The position numbers were made by a program, and so were the translations under genes. A stretch of 21,347 bases of DNA from Pseudomonadota bacterium (GTDB taxonomy: Bacteria; Pseudomonadota; Gammaproteobacteria; Steroidobacterales; Steroidobacteraceae): contig JAKAFQ010000009.1 of assembly GCA_021817875.1 (NCBI GenBank), positions 1 to 21,347 on the forward strand, read 5' to 3'. The notes under the pieces were generated by a model. That model searched no databases, was not told the origin of the DNA, and was given only the letters and a program-made list of their open reading frames with translations. How positions within the stretch are numbered: position 1 is the first letter of the stretch; the number at the start of each line of letters is the position of its first letter. Positions 15,868-21,347 of this stretch are shown piece by piece.

Positions 15868-16959
15868 TCAGTTGGTCGGAACATTCCGCCAGGCTCCCGA
15901 CTGCTCACTCTCGTAGATGGCGAGCAGCGCCTGCAGCGCCCGAATACCGTCTTCCGCGCACGACGCCGGCTCCTCGCTGCGCTCGATGCCTGCGCAGAAC
16001 TGCCGCAGCTGCGCGCCAAAATGCCAGGGTGTGGTCGCGTCCGGCAGGCGAACCGATTCCAATTGCCCGGAGCGATTGACCAGCAGCCGGTTCGCGTAAT
16101 GAAATATTCTGAGCGCCCCGGTGCTGCCGAAAACCCGGATCTGTCCCGGATGCGCATCCCAGGCGCCGCTGTCGCCGATCCAGCCGCGCTCATCGACCCA
16201 GGTGCGTGCGCCGCTGAAAATCCCTTCGGTTGGCAGGTCCAGCCAGCGGCTGCTCTGATCGTAGATGAGCACTCCCTGAGTCCCGCTCGCCAAAGCGAGC
16301 CATGCCAGCTCCGGCCGTGCTGACGCACCGGAGCGGTCGCCGCGGCCGAACACGGCGCTGATCGGCGAGCCGCACAGCCAGGGAAACACATCGAGCATGT
16401 GGATGCCGTGATCCACCAGGCCGTAACCGCCTCCCCCCGGGCCTCCCTGCGGATAATGCGCCATCGACATCGGCCGATACGCCGCTGCGCCATCGCCACC
16501 GACCACCTGCTCGAGGATCAGGCGGACCTCCCCGATCTCTCCGGCGCCGATCCGGCGCCGCGCCTCGATGAGCGCCGGCAGGAAACGATACGACGATCCG
16601 TAGAAGAAGCTCACCCTCGCCGCGCGGCAGGCCGCGGCCATCGCCCGGGCGTCCTCCAGCGTGATCGCCATCGGTTTTTCACACAGCACATGCACGCCGG
16701 CGGCGGCGCACTGCTCGGTAATCATCCGATGGGTCGCCACGGGCGTGAGCACGCAGGCCACATCGGGTCGCGAACGCTGCAGAAGCTCCGCGCAGCTTCC
16801 ATAGCCTGGCACCCCGTAACGTCGCGCCAACTCCTCGCGCCGCTCGCCTCTCGGCTCCGCGAGCCCGATCAACCGCACGCAATCGAGGCGCGCATAGGCT
16901 TGAAGATGCGACTCCGCGACCGTACCGCCGCCGATCACCGCTAGCGTATACGTCTTCAC
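15868..16959 (-). CDS. Gfo/Idh/MocA-family NAD(P)-dependent oxidoreductase
   Basis: 363 residues, the standard length. The N-terminal Rossmann fold starts AVIGGGTVAESH (7-18). The EKP motif (94-96 in CEKPMA) with Lys95 and the later D-H-x-x-H (Asp183, His184, His187 in VDHGIHMLD) are the family's catalytic and substrate-binding positions. Members oxidise or reduce sugars, inositols and related hydroxy compounds. The start is GTG (16959), with GAGGCGG about 12 bases upstream, 15 bases after the receptor stop. Placed between receptor and permease genes, it probably modifies the imported compound. No signal peptide is seen, so it is cytoplasmic. Substrate unknown. Confidence 0.88.
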   Translation of the reverse strand: MKTYTLAVIGGGTVAESHLQAYARLDCVRLIGLAEPRGERREELARRYGVPGYGSCAELLQRSRPDVACVLTPVATHRMITEQCAAAGVHVLCEKPMAITLEDARAMAAACRAARVSFFYGSSYRFLPALIEARRRIGAGEIGEVRLILEQVVGGDGAAAYRPMSMAHYPQGGPGGGGYGLVDHGIHMLDVFPWLCGSPISAVFGRGDRSGASARPELAWLALASGTQGVLIYDQSSRWLDLPTEGIFSGARTWVDERGWIGDSGAWDAHPGQIRVFGSTGALRIFHYANRLLVNRSGQLESVRLPDATTPWHFGAQLRQFCAGIERSEEPASCAEDGIRALQALLAIYESEQSGAWRNVPTN

Positions 16960-16974
16960 GGCCGGCGAACCGCC

Positions 16975-19299
16975 TCAAAAGTGGTAACTGACCGTGGCGC
17001 TGATCCAGCGCGGCGTACCGTAGGCGACCTGTTCCTCGCCGAACAGCACCGCGACGTCGAAGCCGACCGTCTTGTAGCGCTTGTCGCTGAGGTTATTGCC
17101 ACGCACCGCCACGCTCCACTTTCCGTTGGCGCTCATCCACGAGGCGTTCAGATCGAACAGCGTGAAGTCAGGCTGCCGCGTCGCGCTGTAGTTGGTCAGC
17201 GAAAAGAAGTATGTGCCGGTGAACTTCGCATCTCCCTGCAGACTCAGCGCGCCGCCCAGGAACGGCCAGGTGTATCGAACCGTGGCCGTGGCCTGCCACG
17301 GGGAGGTAAACGGCGCGTGCTTGTCGTAGTAGTAGGGAAGACCCGACACCGTCGCGATATTCACCCGATACACCGTGTTATCGACACGATCGACCGCAAG
17401 CCGGGTGAACAGCCGCGACGTCGGCTTCGCCTCGATCGACAATTCCGCGCCGCGGGTGCGGGCCGGGTTGTTGCTCAGGATCGTGGTGAGCGGCGGCAGC
17501 AGCACGTACGACTGATAATTGCGATCGTGATAATAGAACGCGTCGGCGTTGACGATCAGCCGATCGTTCAGCCACTGGCTCTTCATCCCCAGAGTGTAAT
17601 CGGTCAGATATTCCGGCTTGTACGGCAGGCTTGCGGGAGGCTGCACCGTGGGCGGGGTGGTGCTCAGAGGAAAGTTGAACCCACCGGCTTTCGCTCCACG
17701 GCTGTAACTGGCGTACAGCAGCAGCCCGCGCCGTGGTCGATATTCCAGCCGCGCCGTATCGCTGATCATCTGGTCATTGCGACTGAGAGAAACCGCCGGA
17801 TAGAAGATGACACCGCAGGGGGAAAAACCCGGACAGAGGTGTTGAACATAATCGTAGTAGCGACGGTCGTCCGTGTAGCGCAGCCCGAGCACCAGCGTCC
17901 ACTTCGGCGCGAACCTCCAGTCGGCCTGGCTGAAGGCCGCATAGGACTTCGTCCACTGCGTCGCCGTACCCCTGAAATAGTCCACCGGCTCGATGATCTG
18001 AAAGTTCGGATCCATCTTCGCGTCCATGTACAGATAGATGAGTCCGCTCGTCAGACGCAGATTTCGATAATGGTAGAATGAATCCAGCTCTTCGGACCAC
18101 TGGTCGAAATCCGCGTGATCATAGGTATCGAAAACCGAAATCGGCACCGCGGTGTCGTCCAACTGCATCAGGGAACTGTAATTCTTGTAGTCGCTGATCG
18201 AGGTGAAGCGCCAACGGGCCAGCCGGTAAGTCATGCGAATGTCGCCGCCCTGCATGTCGAAATAGTCGCCATGGCTCTGCGCATTGTGCGCATTGAGAGT
18301 CAGATCGGCGGGATTCGAGGTGTTCGTCGGCCACAGAAAACTGGTGGTCGCAGGCACGGAATCGATCTGCCGCAGCAGCGGGCCGCTGCCCGTATAGACC
18401 GCCCGCTCCGGCATGCTGAAATACGGCCCCCACGACGTCAGCCAGCGCGTGAAAAAGCCGGTTCCCAGCACGTCGAAGTGCGAGTTCGGCTTGATGTCGA
18501 TCTTGGCCCTGACGCCCCAGTTGCTCTCGCCGCCGAGGTTGCCGCCGGTCGGAGCCAGATTTCTGATATAGGCCCCGTTGTGGTTGTAGAGCAGCGCCAG
18601 CCGGCCGGTGACCTTGTCGCTGCCGAGCGGCCCGGTAACCGCCGCCTGCACCGTGTTGGTATTGTATGAGCCGTAGGTGTAATCCACGTAACCGCCGAAG
18701 TGATCCGACGGCTCGTTGGTCACGATGTTGATCAGCCCGCCGATGGCGTTACGGCCGTACAACGTTCCCTGTGGACCCTTCAGCACCTCGACGTGATTGA
18801 TGTCGAAGAGCCCGACCGCGGATATATTGTTGATACCGACATAGCCGCCGTCGATGTATACCGCGTTCGGCCCTTCCGAGATGTCATTGAAGTCCTGCTG
18901 GGCGACGCCCCGAATCGCGATGGACGCGTCCTGTCCGGCGAACGACCCGGACAGACCCAGTCCCGGTGTGTAGCGCGCCAGACCGGTGAGCTTGGTCACG
19001 CCGGCGGCCTTGAGAGTCGCCGCGGTGTAGGCCACCACCGGGATGGCGACGTTCTGGATGTTTTGATGTCGTTTCTGCGCAACGATGATGATTTGACTGA
19101 GCCGGGTCGATCCCTGATCGCTCATCGGGGTTTGCGCCCCTGCGCCGGCATCTGCGGCTGCCGCCGAGCGCACGGCCGCGGCGCTCGCATGCGCTGCAAT
19201 GCTCATGAGGAGCGTCAGCGCGACGCGCAACCCGACTGTTCGGATCTTTGCGGCACCGGCATCAGTCCGACACCGCCACTTTTCGAATTTGCCGGTCAT
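16975..19299 (-). CDS. TonB-dependent outer membrane receptor
   Basis: 774 residues from the ATG at 19299, chosen because GGGGG lies 8 bases upstream; a GTG at 19308 would add three residues. A signal peptide follows a basic N-terminus (RTVGLRVALTLLMSIAAHASAAA). After it comes a TonB-box-like stretch with IIIVAQKR, then the plug domain (IRGVAQQDFN, VYIDGGYVG, VEVLKGPQGTLYGRNAIGG, INIVTNEPS) and a 22-strand-type barrel ending in the aromatic YHF. This matches receptors of sphingomonads and other Proteobacteria that take up non-iron organic nutrients. It heads the receptor-oxidoreductase-permease operon under its own AT-rich promoter. No siderophore-specific genes are nearby, so the ligand is more likely the compound degraded by the flanking hydantoinase/carboxylase genes (inference). 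Confidence 0.93.
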   Translation of the reverse strand: MTGKFEKWRCRTDAGAAKIRTVGLRVALTLLMSIAAHASAAAVRSAAAADAGAGAQTPMSDQGSTRLSQIIIVAQKRHQNIQNVAIPVVAYTAATLKAAGVTKLTGLARYTPGLGLSGSFAGQDASIAIRGVAQQDFNDISEGPNAVYIDGGYVGINNISAVGLFDINHVEVLKGPQGTLYGRNAIGGLINIVTNEPSDHFGGYVDYTYGSYNTNTVQAAVTGPLGSDKVTGRLALLYNHNGAYIRNLAPTGGNLGGESNWGVRAKIDIKPNSHFDVLGTGFFTRWLTSWGPYFSMPERAVYTGSGPLLRQIDSVPATTSFLWPTNTSNPADLTLNAHNAQSHGDYFDMQGGDIRMTYRLARWRFTSISDYKNYSSLMQLDDTAVPISVFDTYDHADFDQWSEELDSFYHYRNLRLTSGLIYLYMDAKMDPNFQIIEPVDYFRGTATQWTKSYAAFSQADWRFAPKWTLVLGLRYTDDRRYYDYVQHLCPGFSPCGVIFYPAVSLSRNDQMISDTARLEYRPRRGLLLYASYSRGAKAGGFNFPLSTTPPTVQPPASLPYKPEYLTDYTLGMKSQWLNDRLIVNADAFYYHDRNYQSYVLLPPLTTILSNNPARTRGAELSIEAKPTSRLFTRLAVDRVDNTVYRVNIATVSGLPYYYDKHAPFTSPWQATATVRYTWPFLGGALSLQGDAKFTGTYFFSLTNYSATRQPDFTLFDLNASWMSANGKWSVAVRGNNLSDKRYKTVGFDVAVLFGEEQVAYGTPRWISATVSYHF

Positions 19300-19345
19300 A
19301 GGCAGCACCCCCAGTACCCGGACCTTCTGCAGTCCGTTCTTAGTA

Positions 19346-19355
19346 TCCGATCAAA
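19346..19355. promoter_or_regulatory. Imperfect operator-like palindrome TCCGATCAAA (copy 3)
   Basis: It differs from TTTGATCAAA at two positions and continues with TTAT like the perfect copy 38 bases away, so GATCAAATTAT occurs twice as a direct repeat (19349-19359 and 19387-19397). It lies near or just after the predicted transcript start of the receptor gene. Confidence 0.35.
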
Positions 19356-19363
19356 TTATGACA

Positions 19364-19392
19364 TTTATAGCATCTATTATGGATTTGATCAA
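19364..19392 (-). promoter_or_regulatory. Promoter of the TonB receptor operon (TTGATC-17-TATAAA)
   Basis: On the minus strand TTGATC (19392-19387) and TATAAA (19369-19364) are exactly 17 bases apart, and TGC directly before TATAAA makes an extended -10. The predicted start near 19357 leaves a leader of about 58 bases. The -35 lies inside the palindrome, so a bound regulator would block polymerase. Confidence 0.6.
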
Positions 19393-19394
19393 AT
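19383..19394. promoter_or_regulatory. Palindrome ATTTGATCAAAT, probable GntR operator (copy 2)
   Basis: A perfect 12-base palindrome whose 10-base core TTTGATCAAA is identical to the site at 13519-13528. It covers the -35 of the downstream receptor promoter and abuts the upstream -10. Two copies in two AT-rich promoter islands around one regulator gene is the pattern of a small regulon. Confidence 0.5.
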
Positions 19395-19401
19395 TATAGC
19401 A
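19393..19401 (-). promoter_or_regulatory. Second extended -10 element (TGCTATAAT) upstream of the receptor gene
   Basis: TGCTATAAT is a perfect extended -10 on the minus strand, 29 bases upstream of a near-identical TGCTATAAA at 19372-19364. No good -35 is seen. It may be a tandem promoter for the receptor operon. The 142-base gap 19309-19450 holds nothing else I recognise. Confidence 0.4.
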
Positions 19402-19450
19402 TTTCGATAATAAACCACCATCCGTGCCGCCGCGCCGCGTTGCAGCCCGC

Positions 19451-20701
19451 TCAAAGGGCTTCAGCCCTGGCAAGGACGGCGCTGAGCAACACATCGGCGC
19501 CGGCGGCGAGATCGGCCGGTTCGGCGCTCTCCTGTTCGTTGTGGCTGATACCCTTGGCGCAGGGCACGAAGATCATCGCGGTGGGGGCAATCCCGCTGAT
19601 GAATCCCGCATCATGAAATGCGCCACTCACCATTCTCATGCTGGAATGGCCCAGCCGGCCGGCGCATGCCTCCACGAGTCCCACCAGGGATTCATCGAAC
19701 CGGATCGGCGGGCTTTCCATGATGGGCTGGATTTGCCCGATGACCCCGTGTCGCGCGCTGATGCTCTGCAGTTCCTCCTGCAGGCGGGCCGCGACCCGGC
19801 TCAACGTGTCCGCTGCCGGGTGCCGCAGATCGATGGTAAAGGTGACCGATCCCGGAATCGTACTCATGGCATTGGGTGACACCTCCAGGGATCCGACGGT
19901 CATCCTGGTGATCGGATCAGCCTCGAGCGCCAACTGACGCAACCGCACGATCATCTCCGCGGCGCACACCAGCGCGTCCCGGCGGCTCGACAGCGGCACC
20001 GTGCCGGCGTGGCCGTCCTCGCCCGTCAGTTGCGCGCGAAATGCGCGGATACCCTGAATCTGCGTGACCACGCCGATCGTCTTCGCCTGCGCTTCCAGCA
20101 CCGGGCCCTGCTCGATGTGCGCCTCGAGAAAGCACTCGAAGCGGCGCGCGCCCGGGGTTTCCTCGCCCGCCTGGCCCAGGCGAATCAGGTCGTCTGCGAC
20201 CCGCGTGCCGTCCCGGGTGCGCGCGTTCAGCACCGTTTGCGGCGCGACCCGACCGCAAAAGGCCTGGGAACCCGCAAGCGGCGGTGCGAACCGCACGCCC
20301 TCCTCGTTGGTCCAGACGACCGCGAGGACACCGCGACGGGTGCGGACGTTCGCGTCGTTCAGGCAGCGCAGCACTTCGAGCGCCGCCATGACACCGTAGA
20401 CACCGTCGAACCGACCCCCGTGGGGCTGGGTGTCCAAATGGCTGCCGGTCGCGATCACCGGCAGATCGGCTTCGAGCCCCTGACGCAGTGCATACAGGTT
20501 GCCCACCGCGTCGCAGCTCACCACGCAGTTCAGCTCCTCGCACCAGGCCGCGAATTGCCGCCGCGCGCGTCCGTCCTCCTCCGACAGCGCCAGCCGACAG
20601 CAGCCGCCTCCCGGCAGTGCGCCGATCTGCGCCATCTGCGTCAACGACCCCCAGAGGCGATCCCGACTGGTCCGCAGCGCAGGGGGGCTGGCACGGCTCA
20701 T
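19451..20701 (-). CDS. M20-type N-carbamoyl-L-amino-acid hydrolase / allantoate amidohydrolase
   Basis: 416 residues, the normal length of the Zn-dependent AmaB/HyuC/AllC group. Metal ligands are His88 (GSHLDTQ), Asp99 (GGRFDGVYG), Glu134 (TNEEGVRF), His195 (EAHIEQGPVLE) and His387 (GISHNEQE). The lid-domain block GEDGHAGTVP (227-236) and FHDAGF are also intact. These cytoplasmic enzymes hydrolyse N-carbamoyl amino acids, the ring-opening products of hydantoins, or allantoate, releasing CO2 and ammonia. The ATG directly follows the HyuB TGA with no gap, and GGGGA lies 10 bases upstream. The direct link to a HyuB gene favours an N-carbamoyl or N-acyl amino acid substrate over allantoate, since no other allantoin genes are seen. 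Exact substrate uncertain. Confidence 0.9.
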   Translation of the reverse strand: MSRASPPALRTSRDRLWGSLTQMAQIGALPGGGCCRLALSEEDGRARRQFAAWCEELNCVVSCDAVGNLYALRQGLEADLPVIATGSHLDTQPHGGRFDGVYGVMAALEVLRCLNDANVRTRRGVLAVVWTNEEGVRFAPPLAGSQAFCGRVAPQTVLNARTRDGTRVADDLIRLGQAGEETPGARRFECFLEAHIEQGPVLEAQAKTIGVVTQIQGIRAFRAQLTGEDGHAGTVPLSSRRDALVCAAEMIVRLRQLALEADPITRMTVGSLEVSPNAMSTIPGSVTFTIDLRHPAADTLSRVAARLQEELQSISARHGVIGQIQPIMESPPIRFDESLVGLVEACAGRLGHSSMRMVSGAFHDAGFISGIAPTAMIFVPCAKGISHNEQESAEPADLAAGADVLLSAVLARAEAL

Positions 20702-21347
20702 TCAGGCCGATTCCCCGCTGCGCAGCGCCCGCGTCTGCCGCTCGTCGACCGTCTCCGGCGTCAGCGCGACGCGGTAAGCGGCCAGCGCAGTTTCAGGCGT
20801 GACGAGCTCATCGAGCACATCCTGCAGAACCGCCGCAGGATCACGCCGCGAAGCCGGACCGAAGCCGCCGCCCGTGCCGCCGATTACGGTAAGCCGGTCC
20901 CCCTTGGCAACCGGAACCGCACTCGTCATGGAGGGCAGATCAACCGTCTCGCCGCTCGCGCGCCTCAGTACCACGCGGCCGAGCAGGCCGGCCTCGCCTC
21001 CCTGAAATCCCCAGGCCTTGTGAGCATGGCCATCGCCTTCGATGGCGATGAAACCGGGTGCCAGCAGCTCTATCTCCTTGATGGAGTTCGCACCGCCGCG
21101 CCACTGGCCGGCGGCGCAGGCATCCGGGGCGCGCAGTTCATACCGGGTCACCCGCAGCGGAGCATGCGCCTCTATGTCTTCAACCGGGTTGTTGCGTGTA
21201 TTGGCATACAGCGTATCGACGCTGTCCATGCCGTCCTTGCCGAAGCGCCCGCCGTAGCTTCCCTCGAATATCTCCATGTGAACCCAGGGCTTCTCGGCAC
21301 TCGTACCGGAGAACACCACCGCCTTCACCCCGGCAATGCCCGCGCAC
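20702..21347 (-). CDS. Second hydantoinase B-family subunit (HyuB), N-terminus beyond the window
   Basis: The frame is open to the right edge and ends at TGA 20704-20702; about 215 C-terminal residues are visible. A GTG at 21328 is internal, not the start. Family blocks are NTRNNPVEDIEAHAPLRV, QWRGGANSI and the closing GGTGGGFGP followed by RRDP. It is a diverged paralogue of the HyuB at 8836-10632, with similar tails (TGGGFGP/TGGGGYGP, AYRVA/VYRVA). It is fused transcriptionally to the carbamoyl-hydrolase gene with no intergenic bases. A matching HyuA is expected just outside the window (inference). Confidence 0.9.
   Translation of the reverse strand, partial: CAGIAGVKAVVFSGTSAEKPWVHMEIFEGSYGGRFGKDGMDSVDTLYANTRNNPVEDIEAHAPLRVTRYELRAPDACAAGQWRGGANSIKEIELLAPGFIAIEGDGHAHKAWGFQGGEAGLLGRVVLRRASGETVDLPSMTSAVPVAKGDRLTVIGGTGGGFGPASRRDPAAVLQDVLDELVTPETALAAYRVALTPETVDERQTRALRSGESA

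Noticed and set aside
16975..19299. Siderophore receptor
   Set aside because: No siderophore synthesis or reductase gene and no Fur-box-like site is visible; the neighbours are catabolic.
1..21347. Mobile elements, CRISPR arrays, tRNA or rRNA genes
   Set aside because: No transposase or integrase motifs, no regular short repeats with spacers and no tRNA- or rRNA-like sequence were found by reading; composition is even apart from the two promoter islands.

Overview
The window is GC-rich, gene-dense bacterial DNA with 13 protein-coding genes I am confident in (two cut by the window edges). There are no rRNA, tRNA, CRISPR or transposase signals. A TonB-dependent receptor with a signal peptide shows a Gram-negative cell with an outer membrane. 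High GC, many 4-base start/stop overlaps and a receptor with an 'AQKR'-type N-terminus suggest a Proteobacterium. My guess is a gammaproteobacterium of the Steroidobacter type, but no marker gene proves this.

Left region (1-7032): two divergent operons around a 565-base gap. Leftward lies one long gene that joins, in one reading frame, a cyanophycinase (CphB, serine peptidase family S51) to a cyanophycin synthetase (CphA, ATP-grasp plus Mur-ligase). It overlaps by 4 bases an edge-truncated GNAT acetyltransferase that starts with GTG. Rightward lie a PLP-dependent decarboxylase of the carboxynorspermidine decarboxylase (NspC) type and a DUF3326 protein of unknown function, translationally coupled (ATGCTGA overlap). 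The fusion of the polymer-making and polymer-cutting enzymes, facing an uncharacterised NspC/DUF3326 pair, is the most novel part of the window.

Middle region (7071-13495, leftward): a tightly overlapping five-gene operon in the order SDR dehydrogenase, hydantoinase/carboxylase A subunit (HyuA), B subunit (HyuB), beta-keto acid cleavage enzyme (BKACE, DUF849), second SDR. One reading is hydrolysis of a cyclic amide. The other is alcohol to ketone (SDR), ATP-dependent carboxylation to a beta-keto acid (HyuAB of the acetone/acetophenone carboxylase type), then cleavage with acetyl-CoA by BKACE. A GntR/FCD regulator (13694-14410) is transcribed divergently.

Right region (14432-21347, leftward): an NCS1 permease, a Gfo/Idh/MocA oxidoreductase and a TonB-dependent receptor form a transport operon. 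Upstream lie an M20-type N-carbamoyl-amino-acid hydrolase/allantoate amidohydrolase and the C-terminal part of a second HyuB. Two AT-rich promoter islands (about 13485-13530 and 19340-19415) share the palindrome TTTGATCAAA, so the GntR protein probably controls uptake and catabolism together. The likely flow is outer membrane receptor, inner membrane permease, then cytoplasmic hydrolase/carboxylase and dehydrogenases.
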